64,000 bases of DNA from [Eubacterium] infirmum (GTDB lineage Bacteria; Bacillota; Clostridia; Peptostreptococcales; Anaerovoracaceae), in contig UGGN01000002.1 in the NCBI GenBank assembly GCA_900450455.1, positions 248,001 through 312,000 of the forward strand, given 5' to 3'. Under the pieces are notes generated by a model, which saw nothing but the letters and a program-made list of their open reading frames with translations, searched no databases and was not told where the DNA came from. A program made the translations under genes and the position numbers. Shown piece by piece: positions 25,474 to 34,324 of the stretch. Every line of letters starts with the position of its first letter. Position 1 is the stretch's first letter.

Positions 25474-26250
25474 TTATAGACCTGCTTTCTTCTGCATTAA
25501 ATCAAGCCAAACATTGTAATATGCGGGCTGAACATGTATACCGTCACCAGCGTAGAGGGATGGGTCATCTACCAGAATGTGAGCTGTATCGATATATGTG
25601 ATTTTTAGCTTTTTGCACATTGCTTTGATTTTCTTATTAAAAATCTTGTAATTTCCTATAACCTTATTTGCATTTATTGCAGACTCATTAGGAGTGCTTA
25701 TACCATTGACAAAAATTTTTGTCTTAGGCGATTTCTTCTTGAATTTGCTTATGAGTGCAGAATACTGATTGATAAAGCTGTCGGCATCACCGTTGAAATT
25801 GCCCATGTCGTTCATTCCATATGAGAAGAAAGCAACTTTAGGGTAGGTAGCAGCTGCTTTGTCAAACATTGCTTCGTCCTTGCTTACAGCACCACCTACT
25901 ACAGAGAAAACCTGTTCCTCGCCAAGAAATCCGTAAGCAGTAAGACCTTCCGTGATAGAGTCACCGATGATTGCACAATTTGCAAAGATTGTTCTGTAAT
26001 TTTTGCTTTTCCCGGAGCCACCGTTTTCGGCGTCTTTCATTTTTTGAAGCTCTGTTTCTACATCAACAACGGTAGAAAAGTTGAACTTTGAAACCTTTGT
26101 TACATTAGATTTAACATCTTTTTTTGCGATGTTAGCATTGCGATTTGATTTGAAAAGATTGAAAACAAATATAAAGGCAAGTATCAGCATAGCAAGCAGA
26201 ACTATAACAGCCCGCAAATTAAGCTTGTTCTTGGTTGATCTATTGTTCAT
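25474..26250 (-). CDS. SGNH/GDSL family hydrolase, membrane anchored
   Basis: 258 residues: an N-terminal transmembrane anchor (about 13-33), a charged linker, then an SGNH domain. The blocks are present: IIGDSITEG (Ser), VVGGAV (Gly), YGMNDMG (Asn) and DGIHVQP (Asp and His). Such esterases either add or remove acyl groups on sugars. It is the first gene of the minus-strand cluster SGNH-DUF4358-MBOAT-DHHW, so a role in O-acetylation of a surface glycan is probable. Confidence 0.87.
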   Translation of the reverse strand: MNNRSTKNKLNLRAVIVLLAMLILAFIFVFNLFKSNRNANIAKKDVKSNVTKVSKFNFSTVVDVETELQKMKDAENGGSGKSKNYRTIFANCAIIGDSITEGLTAYGFLGEEQVFSVVGGAVSKDEAMFDKAAATYPKVAFFSYGMNDMGNFNGDADSFINQYSALISKFKKKSPKTKIFVNGISTPNESAINANKVIGNYKIFNKKIKAMCKKLKITYIDTAHILVDDPSLYAGDGIHVQPAYYNVWLDLMQKKAGL

Positions 26251-26405
26251 TTATTACACCATTTATCCATTCGATTTATTCAGTATCATACATAGTATAT
26301 CATATCAAAATAAGATATAAAATCAATGTCTATTTGACATAAAACAGTTGATAAAATATTCGGTTTTCCTCGGGTTTAAAAGTGCTTGAAAAAGCTTAAA
26401 TATGC

Positions 26406-26434
26406 TTGAAGAAGTGAGCTTTTTGCTGTATTAT
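26406..26434 (+). promoter_or_regulatory. Promoter of valS
   Basis: TTGAAG, a 17-base spacer and TATTAT, about 55 bases before the valS ATG. No T-box features (specifier loop or TGGTGAAC-like T-box sequence) are visible in the 242-base upstream region. Confidence 0.45.
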
Positions 26435-26492
26435 TATATATGTATTTTTATGACTATCTTATTCTTCAATCTATGAAAGGATTTTTAAATAT

Positions 26493-29183
26493 ATGGAATA
26501 TAATTTATCAAAAACTTATGACCCAAAATCTTTTGAAGACCGTATCTACGATATGTGGGAAAAAAGCGGTGCATTTAAGGCAAGTGAGGACAGGAACAAG
26601 GAGTCATTTACTATAGTTATGCCACCTCCTAATATCACAGGTCAGCTCCATATGGGACATGCACTCGACCATACTCTTCAGGATGTTTTGATTAGATATA
26701 AGCGAATGCGAGGATTTAATGCACTTTGGCTTCCGGGATCGGATCATGCCAGCATTGCTACGGAGGTAAAGGTTGTAAACAAGATTCGTGAGGAGGAACA
26801 TAAAGAGAAGGAAGATCTGGGAAGAGAAGAATTCCTAAAGCGTGCGTGGGCATGGAAGGAAGAGTACGGCGGACGCATTACTCAGCAGTGCCGTAGACTC
26901 GGTGACTCTTGTGACTGGTCAAGGGAACGCTTTACAATGGATGAGGGATGTAACAAGGCGGTTAAGCACTTTTTTGTTGAGTTATATAATAAGGGATTGA
27001 TATATCGCGGGCATAGACTTATCAACTGGTGTCCTAAGTGCGGAACATCACTTTCAGACGCAGAGGTTGAACACGTTGATAGAGATGGCAAGTACTGGTA
27101 TTTCCGCTATCCGGCAGCAAAAGAGGGCGGAATGGACATTACAGTTGCTACATCAAGGCCTGAGACAATGTTTGGTGATGTTGCTATTGCCGTAAATCCT
27201 GAAGATGAAAGATATAAGGAATTTATAGGGCAAAAAGTCCTTATACCACTGGTAAACAGGGAAATCCCTATAATTGCCGATCCATATCCGGATTCGGAAA
27301 AAGGAACCGGAGCGGTTAAAATTACTCCTGCTCACGACCCTAACGACTTTGAGGTTGGAGAACGTGCTAATCTGGAAACTATCGAGTGTATGGATAGCAA
27401 GGCATATATGACTGAGGAAGCAGGCAAGTATGCCGGAATGGACAGATATGAATGCAGAAAGCAGTGGGTTAAGGACTTAGATGAGGCAGGATTTCTCGTT
27501 AAGACGGAAGATATCAAAATTCCAGTAGGAGAATGCTACAGATGTCATACACCTATAGAACCTATGCTTTCGGACCAGTGGTTCGTCAAGATGGAGGAAC
27601 TTGCAAAGCCGGCGATAGACGTACTTAAAAAGGGTGAGCTCAAGCTTGTTCCGGACAGATTTGATAAAATATATATGCACTGGCTTGAGGGCATCAGAGA
27701 TTGGTGTATTTCAAGACAACTATGGTGGGGTCACAGAATACCTGCATGGTATTGTGAGGACTGCGGAGAGATGATTGTCAGTGAAGAGAAGCCTTGTTGC
27801 TGTCCTAAGTGTGGAAGTCATAAGCTTGTACAGGATGAGGATGTTCTTGATACGTGGTTTTCATCAGCACTTTGGCCTTTTTCAACGCTAGGATGGCCTG
27901 AGAAAACAGAAGATCTTAAGATGTTTTATCCGACGAGTGTTCTAGTTACAGGATATGACATAATCTTCTTCTGGGTTATAAGAATGGTATTCTCAGCTTG
28001 TGAGGTACTAGGAAGTAGTCCATTTAAATACGTATACCTACATGGACTGGTTCGAGATGCTGAGGGTCGTAAGATGAGCAAATCCTTAGGTAATGGAATT
28101 GATCCGCTGGAGAAGATAGACGAGTTCGGTGCAGATGCTCTTAGATTCATGCTTTCCACAGGTATTACACCTGGCAACGACATGAGATTTAAGGACGATA
28201 AGCTCGAGGCGGCAAGAAACTTTGCAAACAAGCTCTGGAATGCTTCTCGCTTTGTTATCATGAACATCAAAGATGATGAAGGAAATTTCTTACCTATGGC
28301 TGAGCTTGATAAGGCGGAGCTGAAGGACGAGGAAAAGTGGATACTGGATAAGTTAGCAGAAGCTACCGCTTATGTGAATAACGCATTTGACAGATTTGAT
28401 CTTGCTCTTGCCGGACAGAGAGTATACGAGCTTATTTGGAGTGAGTACTGCGACTGGTATATTGAGCTTGTAAAGAGAAGACTTTGGGCTGATGATGAAG
28501 CGGATAAGATGCTTGTTAGAGCAGCTTTGGTGAAAGCTATGAAGGATATGCTTAAACTACTTCACCCATTTATGCCTTTCATAACAGAGGAAATTTGGGG
28601 ATACCTGCCACACACTGAAGAAGAATGTAACTCTGAAGGAAAGTCAATGCTAATCAGTGCTGCTTGGCCTGATTATGATAAGCCGAAGTACAGCGAAGCA
28701 ACTGCAAGAGTGGAGCTTGCAATGGAGGCTATAAAAGCTATACGAAATATGAGATCTGAAGTAGATGCAGCACCTAGCCGTAAGCTTACAGCAGTTATGG
28801 TTGCAGAAGGTGAATCTCTTGATAATATCAGATCTTGTGAAAGATATATTAAGGAACTTGCCAATATAACAGATATTAAATTTGTTACAAGCAAGGCTGA
28901 TGCCCCAAGCGATGCGATGAGTGCAATAATAACAGGTGTAGAGATTCTGATTCCTATGGCTGATTTGATTGACTATAGCGTAGAGGCCGAAAGACTTCAG
29001 AAGGAAGTAAAGCGACTTGAGGGGGAAGTTAAGAGAGCTTCATCAAAGTTGTCAAATGAAGGCTTTGTATCTAAGGCTCCGGCTGCGCTTATAGATGCTG
29101 AGAAGGCAAAATTGGTTGACTATGAACAGCAGCTTGCTAAGGTTAAATCAAACCTTGAGACAGTAATGGGCAAATTAAAGTAA
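26493..29183 (+). CDS. valS: Valine--tRNA ligase
   Basis: 896-residue class I synthetase. The HIGH motif is HMGH (residues 53-56) in PPPNITGQLHMGHALD and the KMSKS motif is exact at 527-531. The CP1 editing domain (about 200-345), which removes threonyl-tRNA, contains ATSRPETMFGD and the PAHDPNDFEVG region. Zinc-binding Cys pairs occur in CEDCGEM and CPKCGSH. The last 70 residues form the coiled-coil tail. Start ATG follows AAAGGA. The DagK-like gene follows after 30 bases with no terminator visible. Confidence 0.97.
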   Translation: MEYNLSKTYDPKSFEDRIYDMWEKSGAFKASEDRNKESFTIVMPPPNITGQLHMGHALDHTLQDVLIRYKRMRGFNALWLPGSDHASIATEVKVVNKIREEEHKEKEDLGREEFLKRAWAWKEEYGGRITQQCRRLGDSCDWSRERFTMDEGCNKAVKHFFVELYNKGLIYRGHRLINWCPKCGTSLSDAEVEHVDRDGKYWYFRYPAAKEGGMDITVATSRPETMFGDVAIAVNPEDERYKEFIGQKVLIPLVNREIPIIADPYPDSEKGTGAVKITPAHDPNDFEVGERANLETIECMDSKAYMTEEAGKYAGMDRYECRKQWVKDLDEAGFLVKTEDIKIPVGECYRCHTPIEPMLSDQWFVKMEELAKPAIDVLKKGELKLVPDRFDKIYMHWLEGIRDWCISRQLWWGHRIPAWYCEDCGEMIVSEEKPCCCPKCGSHKLVQDEDVLDTWFSSALWPFSTLGWPEKTEDLKMFYPTSVLVTGYDIIFFWVIRMVFSACEVLGSSPFKYVYLHGLVRDAEGRKMSKSLGNGIDPLEKIDEFGADALRFMLSTGITPGNDMRFKDDKLEAARNFANKLWNASRFVIMNIKDDEGNFLPMAELDKAELKDEEKWILDKLAEATAYVNNAFDRFDLALAGQRVYELIWSEYCDWYIELVKRRLWADDEADKMLVRAALVKAMKDMLKLLHPFMPFITEEIWGYLPHTEEECNSEGKSMLISAAWPDYDKPKYSEATARVELAMEAIKAIRNMRSEVDAAPSRKLTAVMVAEGESLDNIRSCERYIKELANITDIKFVTSKADAPSDAMSAIITGVEILIPMADLIDYSVEAERLQKEVKRLEGEVKRASSKLSNEGFVSKAPAALIDAEKAKLVDYEQQLAKVKSNLETVMGKLK

Positions 29184-29213
29184 TTGTATAGTACAGTGAA
29201 GGGGGTGCTTTAA

Positions 29214-30134
29214 GTGCCAATTAAGAATAAAGTAATTTTATTTTACAATCATCGCTCCGGAAACGGAATGTTCAAGAACAATCTTGATAAGATAATTGCA
29301 AGATATCAGGCTGACGGTAAACTTGTGATTCCAATTAGAGCTGCCGATAACAGCCTTACCGCCTTCTTTGAAAGCATGAACAAAGAAACATACTTGGATG
29401 AGTATTGCCAGGTTCTCGTAGCCGGTGGAGATGGAACTATTAACATCTGCGTAAATGCTATGATAAATAACGAAATTGATCTTCCACTGGGAATTCTTCC
29501 GGCCGGTACGGCGAACGATTTCGCTTACTATTTTGAAATCCCAAGTAATATCGATAAGATGCTGGACATAACTCTTGGCGGGAAGTCAACATATGCAGAT
29601 GTTGGAGTCGTAAATGGTAAATATTTCATAAATGTTGCTGCCATGGGTCAGGTTGTTGATGTAAGCCAGAAGACGGATCCGGTTCTAAAGAACTCAATAG
29701 GTGTATTAGCATATTATCTAAAGGGAATATCGGAACTCACAGATCTCAAACCGATTAAGGTTAAACTTACAACTGACAGCAAGGTCTACGATGAGAAGAT
29801 GTATTTCATGGTTGTCATGAATGGAAAGTCTGCAGGCGGTTTTAAAATGATTTCACCGACATCAGAGATTAATGACGGACTTCTTGATGTAATTCTTTTT
29901 AGACCTATGAACGTTTTCGAAATGCCGAAGGTATTCATGAAGATACTTCAAGGTAAGCATAGCTTGAGCAGAAAGGTTTTGCATTTCAAGACATCATATC
30001 TGAAGATAGAATCAGATATCGATATACCTACGGATATCGATGGCGAGCATGGGCAAAAACTTCCCCTTACATTTAGCATTCTTCACAAGAAGCTAAGAAT
30101 AATGACTGCGGAAGAGGATATGGGAAATAAGTAG
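29214..30134 (+). CDS. YegS/BmrU-type lipid kinase (diacylglycerol kinase family)
   Basis: 306 residues with a DAGK catalytic domain: the nucleotide loop VAGGDGTINICVNAM, then LGILPAGTANDFAYYFEIP, and the C-terminal beta-sandwich with a DGLLDVILFRP segment. Such enzymes phosphorylate diacylglycerol or related lipids and recycle lipid released during lipoteichoic-acid synthesis. The start is GTG, preceded by GGGGGTG with 6-7 bases spacing. The split ThrE exporter genes follow directly. Confidence 0.9.
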   Translation: MPIKNKVILFYNHRSGNGMFKNNLDKIIARYQADGKLVIPIRAADNSLTAFFESMNKETYLDEYCQVLVAGGDGTINICVNAMINNEIDLPLGILPAGTANDFAYYFEIPSNIDKMLDITLGGKSTYADVGVVNGKYFINVAAMGQVVDVSQKTDPVLKNSIGVLAYYLKGISELTDLKPIKVKLTTDSKVYDEKMYFMVVMNGKSAGGFKMISPTSEINDGLLDVILFRPMNVFEMPKVFMKILQGKHSLSRKVLHFKTSYLKIESDIDIPTDIDGEHGQKLPLTFSILHKKLRIMTAEEDMGNK

Positions 30135-30135
30135 G

Positions 30136-30942
30136 ATGTATGAGTCAATCAAAGAAACAACTGTAAAGCCAATCGAACAAGATATGGATTATGATAAACT
30201 TCTGCAAGCTATTCTGGAGATTGGCGAGCAGATGCTCATTGCCGGTGCAGAGGTAAGCAGAGTTGAGGACAGTATAATAAGGCTATGCCGAAGTTACAGC
30301 TGCTACAAGGTTAATGTATTCATAATCACCTCTAACATGCAAGTGACTATGATTACACCTCAGGGCAAAATCTGTACTCAGATAAGACGAGTTGATGATT
30401 ACGGAGTAAATTTTGATAGACTTGACTACCTTAACGACCTGTCTAGAAGAGTGTGTAGGGAGAAATACCCGGTAGATCAGATATATGTGGAGCTTGAAAA
30501 GGTAATGAGCAGACCTTCCGGGAGCCTTGGCAGAAATATATTTGCAAGCATTCTCGTCAGCGCAGGATTTTCTGTATTCTTCAGCGGTAGCTTTAGAGAT
30601 GTGATATCATCGGCGATACTTGGAGTTATAATTTCACTATTAAACAATATCGTATTTAAGAAAGAAAAAAATCTCTTTGTAAGTAGCTTTGCGGTTTCGT
30701 TTATATCAGGAGTATCTGCATTTGTACTGGTTTTGACACGGATAGGCTCCAATGTAAATATAATTATGATTGCCGGGATAATGATTTTAATACCGGGAAT
30801 TGCCATGACCAATTCGATAAGGGACATGCTGACCGGAGATATAGCTACCGGTACGTTGAGACTTTTAAATTCAGTGATGATAGCGATTTCCATAGCTTCT
30901 GGCTTTGCACTTTCGATTATCTTAGGGGGCAGATTTTTATGA
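30136..30942 (+). CDS. Threonine/serine exporter family, N-terminal (ThrE) subunit
   Basis: 268 residues of the ThrE N-terminal domain (formerly DUF1212). A soluble front part contains the hallmark AGAEVSRVEDSIIRL, thought to be enzyme-like, and five membrane segments follow from about residue 135. In many Gram-positive bacteria ThrE is split, with the second membrane half in the next gene, as here; the two overlap by 4 bases (ATGA). The following glyA makes and degrades serine, which fits amino-acid export. Confidence 0.88.
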   Translation: MYESIKETTVKPIEQDMDYDKLLQAILEIGEQMLIAGAEVSRVEDSIIRLCRSYSCYKVNVFIITSNMQVTMITPQGKICTQIRRVDDYGVNFDRLDYLNDLSRRVCREKYPVDQIYVELEKVMSRPSGSLGRNIFASILVSAGFSVFFSGSFRDVISSAILGVIISLLNNIVFKKEKNLFVSSFAVSFISGVSAFVLVLTRIGSNVNIIMIAGIMILIPGIAMTNSIRDMLTGDIATGTLRLLNSVMIAISIASGFALSIILGGRFL

Positions 30943-31385
30943 TTATACAACTTCTAGCCGCTTGCGTTGGTTCTGTTGGGTTTGCAATGCTTCTGAATAT
31001 GAGGGGAAAGCAAGTGGTATACGCAGGAATAGGCGGAATAATAAGCTGGGGAATCTATCTCTTGGGTTACCGCTTCGCCGAAAGCTATTTCATAGCCAAT
31101 TTTGTTGCAGCGGTATTCGTTGCACTTTATGCAGAGATAATGGCTAGAGTAAATAGAGCACCTGCTACAATATTTTTGACAGCAGCCGCTATACCTTTGA
31201 TACCGGGTAGAAATCTGTATCTGAGCATGTACGGAATAGTCACCGAGGATTATGTAAATGCAAGAGTAAACGGAATGACTGCAGTCGTAATTGCCTTGGC
31301 TATAGGTCTTGGCATAGTGTTCATAACCGTTATCTTTAAGTTTATTAACCGGTATAATAGCAGGAGGAATAGAAGAAATGTTTGA
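30939..31385 (+). CDS. Threonine/serine exporter family, C-terminal subunit (YjjB-like)
   Basis: 148 residues with about five transmembrane segments, matching the C-terminal half of ThrE (YjjB, DUF3815). AAIPLIPGRNLYLSMYGIV is the conserved core. It must pair with the product of the gene before it. Its ATG overlaps the upstream stop and its own end overlaps glyA by 8 bases, so three genes are translationally linked. Confidence 0.87.
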   Translation: MIIQLLAACVGSVGFAMLLNMRGKQVVYAGIGGIISWGIYLLGYRFAESYFIANFVAAVFVALYAEIMARVNRAPATIFLTAAAIPLIPGRNLYLSMYGIVTEDYVNARVNGMTAVVIALAIGLGIVFITVIFKFINRYNSRRNRRNV

Positions 31386-32622
31386 TAAATTTGGAAACGA
31401 TAGCAGTAGATACAACATAGATAACTTTGAGTTTATAGCAAAGACTTCCCCAAAGGTTGCAGAACTTATCAAAGGTGAATACGAGCGTCAAAGAGATAAC
31501 ATTGAGCTCATTGCTTCAGAAAACTACTGCTCTGAGGCTGTCCTAGCAGCTTGTGGAAGCTGCCTCTCATGGAAATATGCTGAGGGATATCCATATGAGA
31601 GAACTAGTGGAAACAAGGGGAGATACTACGGTGGAACGAAGTTTGTAGACGAATTGGAAGAGTACTGCTGTGATAAATGGCGCGAAGTGTTTAAGACAGA
31701 TTACCACGTAAATGTTCAGCCACACAGCGGATCACAGGCAAATTTCTCTTCATATAAGGCTTTGGTTTCACCGGGAGATACTGTTCTTGCCATGTCACTT
31801 GATAATGGCGGACACTTAACTCACGGTTCATCAGTAAATTTCAGCGGTAAGCTTTACAATGTCGTTTTCTATGATGTAGACGAAAATGGAATAATTGACA
31901 TGGATGATGTATGTAATAAGGCTGAGGAATATAAGCCTAAGATGATACTGGCAGGTGCTTCTGCATATGCTAGAAGGATTGATTTTAAGGCTTTTGCTGA
32001 TATAGCTAAATCTATAGATGCATACTTCATGGTAGATATGGCTCACATTGCAGGTCTTGTTGCAGCCGGCGAGCATAACTCACCGTTTGGATATGCAGAT
32101 ATTGTAACGACAACAACCCATAAAACCCTAAGAGGACCGCGTGGAGGACTCATCTTCTGTAAACCTGAATTTGCTAAAAAGGTTGACAGTGCTGTATTTC
32201 CATATGCACAGGGTGGACCTTTGGAACACATAATTGCAGGAAAAGCAATTTGTGCCGAAGAGGCTTTGAGACCTGAGTTTAAGGTGTATCAGCACCAGGT
32301 TGTGCTAAACTGTGCAGCTTTTGCAGATGAGTTTATAAAGCTTGGATACAAAGTAGTTACAGGCGGTACAGACAACCATGTATTTTTGATTGATCTTTCA
32401 GATAAGCCATTTAGCGGAAAGGAACTTCAGAATAGACTGGACGAAAACCATATAACACTAAATAAAAACTGCGTTCCGGGGGACAAACGTCCTCCACAGG
32501 AGACAAGTGGTGTACGTGTAGGTACTGCACCAATGACATCTAGAGGCTATAATGAAGAAGACTTTCGTGAAGTTGCACGCAAGATAGATAAAATTGTTAA
32601 GGAAATGATTCAGGAGCGATAA
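31378..32622 (+). CDS. glyA: Serine hydroxymethyltransferase
   Basis: 414 residues; transfers the serine hydroxymethyl group to tetrahydrofolate, giving glycine and one-carbon units. The PLP lysine is Lys249 in TTTTHKTLRGPRGG. Other family blocks are IELIASENYCS, YAEGYPYERTSGNKGRYYGG, VDMAHIAGLVAAG and the C-terminal SGVRVGTAPMTSRGY. GGAGG precedes the ATG at good spacing. Usual length. Confidence 0.97.
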   Translation: MFDKFGNDSSRYNIDNFEFIAKTSPKVAELIKGEYERQRDNIELIASENYCSEAVLAACGSCLSWKYAEGYPYERTSGNKGRYYGGTKFVDELEEYCCDKWREVFKTDYHVNVQPHSGSQANFSSYKALVSPGDTVLAMSLDNGGHLTHGSSVNFSGKLYNVVFYDVDENGIIDMDDVCNKAEEYKPKMILAGASAYARRIDFKAFADIAKSIDAYFMVDMAHIAGLVAAGEHNSPFGYADIVTTTTHKTLRGPRGGLIFCKPEFAKKVDSAVFPYAQGGPLEHIIAGKAICAEEALRPEFKVYQHQVVLNCAAFADEFIKLGYKVVTGGTDNHVFLIDLSDKPFSGKELQNRLDENHITLNKNCVPGDKRPPQETSGVRVGTAPMTSRGYNEEDFREVARKIDKIVKEMIQER

Positions 32623-32623
32623 G

Positions 32624-33637
32624 ATGAGAATTGTTTTGGATGGAATGGGTGGAGATAACGCACCTCAGGTAGTAGTTGAGGGAGCTGTTGCTTCTACGAA
32701 AGAGATGCCACATGAGATAATTATTGTTGGTCAGGAAGATGCGATTAATGAATGTCTCAAAAAAACAGGCTATACAGGTGATAAGATAAGGGTAGTAAAT
32801 GCAACTGAAGTGATAACAAACGAAGAAGCACCGGTAAGAGCTGTAAGATCAAAGAAGGATTCTTCAATGGTTAAGGGCATAAATATGGTCAAAGCCGGAG
32901 AGGGAGATGTATTTATTTCAGCAGGAAGCACAGGGGCACTGCTTGCAGGCGGACTGTTCATTCTCGGAAGAATTCAGGGAATAGATAGACCATCTCTTGC
33001 TACTGTTTATCCGGTTATAGGTAGCGTACCTTCGCTTTTGACAGATGCAGGTGCAAACGCAGAGTGTAAGCCTAACAACCTTTTAGAATTCGGTATCATG
33101 GGCTCTGTATATATGGAAAAAGTTATGGGAAGAGAAAACCCAACTGTAGGACTTGTAAATAATGGAAGTGAAGAGAAGAAGGGGACAACTCTAACAAAGG
33201 CGGCTCATGAGATGCTGAAGAAGAGCCACCTAAACTTCATTGGTAATGTTGAGGCAAGGGAGCTTCCAAACGGTGCTTGTGATGTCATAGTTGCAGACGG
33301 ATTTACCGGAAATGCAATTCTTAAACTTACAGAGGGGATGGGACTTATGTTCCTAAGAGAGCTTAAGAAGAGATTCTTTGCTGATACTAAGAGCAAACTC
33401 GGTGCACTTTTGCTAAAGAGGCAACTTATGGGCATAAAGACTGAGATGAACTATTCAGAGTATGGTGGTGCACCTATACTTGGAGTTAAAGGCGCGCTTT
33501 TAAAGATGCATGGAAGCTCAGATGCACTTGCTGTTAAACAGACGATAATGAAGGCCATCCCTTACGTTGAAGGTAAAGTCGTAGAAATTATAGAAAGTTC
33601 AGTGCTTGAAATCGAAGATATCGTAACGGCAGAATAG
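32624..33637 (+). CDS. plsX: Phosphate acyltransferase PlsX
   Basis: 337 residues; converts acyl-ACP to acyl-phosphate, the first step of the PlsX/PlsY phospholipid route. Family motifs: MRIVLDGMGGDNAP at the start, FISAGSTGALLAGG, and DGFTGNAILKLTEG. The partner acyltransferase plsY and the glycerol-3-phosphate supplier gpsA lie 7 kb downstream. In Bacillus fabD, fabG and acpP separate plsX from rnc; here rnc follows after 9 bases. Confidence 0.96.
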   Translation: MRIVLDGMGGDNAPQVVVEGAVASTKEMPHEIIIVGQEDAINECLKKTGYTGDKIRVVNATEVITNEEAPVRAVRSKKDSSMVKGINMVKAGEGDVFISAGSTGALLAGGLFILGRIQGIDRPSLATVYPVIGSVPSLLTDAGANAECKPNNLLEFGIMGSVYMEKVMGRENPTVGLVNNGSEEKKGTTLTKAAHEMLKKSHLNFIGNVEARELPNGACDVIVADGFTGNAILKLTEGMGLMFLRELKKRFFADTKSKLGALLLKRQLMGIKTEMNYSEYGGAPILGVKGALLKMHGSSDALAVKQTIMKAIPYVEGKVVEIIESSVLEIEDIVTAE

Positions 33638-33646
33638 GAGATTCAA

Positions 33647-34324
33647 TTGATTGGGGATATAGAGAAAAAAATTTCATACAAATTTAAAGATAAGAATCTT
33701 CTAAGCACAGCACTTACACATAGTTCATATGCAGGACAGTTTAATAAGAAGAGCAACGAGAGACTGGAGTTTATTGGCGACGGATTTCTCGATGCGGTAA
33801 TTGGTTTTGATCTTTTCATGAGACTGACGGATAATAGCGAGGGAACTCTATCAAAGAGAAGAGCCCAGATAGTTTGTTCAGAGAGCCTTGCAGAAATTGG
33901 TTTAAAACTTGGAATTGATAAGGAAATTTTACTTGGGAATGGTGAAGAACTCAATAGGGGAAGATGTAACAAGCATATAATTGCTGATGCGGTAGAAGCT
34001 ATAATAGGTGCTGTATATATAGACGGTGGCTATGAAGAGGCTAAGGGACTAATTTTAGAGCTATTTGAGGATACCATTGATAGGGCGGTCTCAGGACAGC
34101 TTAATTTTGACTATAAATCCAGATTACAAGAATTGGTTCAGAAGAAATATGGCAGTACAGCTATAAGATATACGGTGGTTTCAGAATCCGGACCCGAGCA
34201 CTGTAAGAGTTTCAGTGTTCAAGTCGAAATCAACGATAAAATATTCGGAACAGGTACGGGCAATACAAAGAAAGAAGCAGAAAAGGCAGCCGCAAAGTAT
34301 GCCCTTCAGAAAGGCGAAATTTAA
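33647..34324 (+). CDS. rnc: Ribonuclease III
   Basis: 225 residues; cuts double-stranded RNA in rRNA maturation and antisense regulation. The catalytic signature is NERLEFIGDGFLD and the second acidic pair lies in ADAVEAIIGAVYIDGG. A double-stranded RNA-binding domain occupies about 150-225, ending in NTKKEAEKAAAKYAL. The start is TTG, 4 bases after TAGGAGA. The stop overlaps the smc ATG, continuing the rnc-smc-ftsY run. Confidence 0.95.
   Translation: MIGDIEKKISYKFKDKNLLSTALTHSSYAGQFNKKSNERLEFIGDGFLDAVIGFDLFMRLTDNSEGTLSKRRAQIVCSESLAEIGLKLGIDKEILLGNGEELNRGRCNKHIIADAVEAIIGAVYIDGGYEEAKGLILELFEDTIDRAVSGQLNFDYKSRLQELVQKKYGSTAIRYTVVSESGPEHCKSFSVQVEINDKIFGTGTGNTKKEAEKAAAKYALQKGEI

Noticed and set aside
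26251..26492. Possible T-box riboswitch before valS
   Set aside because: The region is too short and lacks the T-box sequence and a GUC-type specifier stem; only a promoter and a loose AAAAAGCT/AGCTTTTT inverted repeat are visible.
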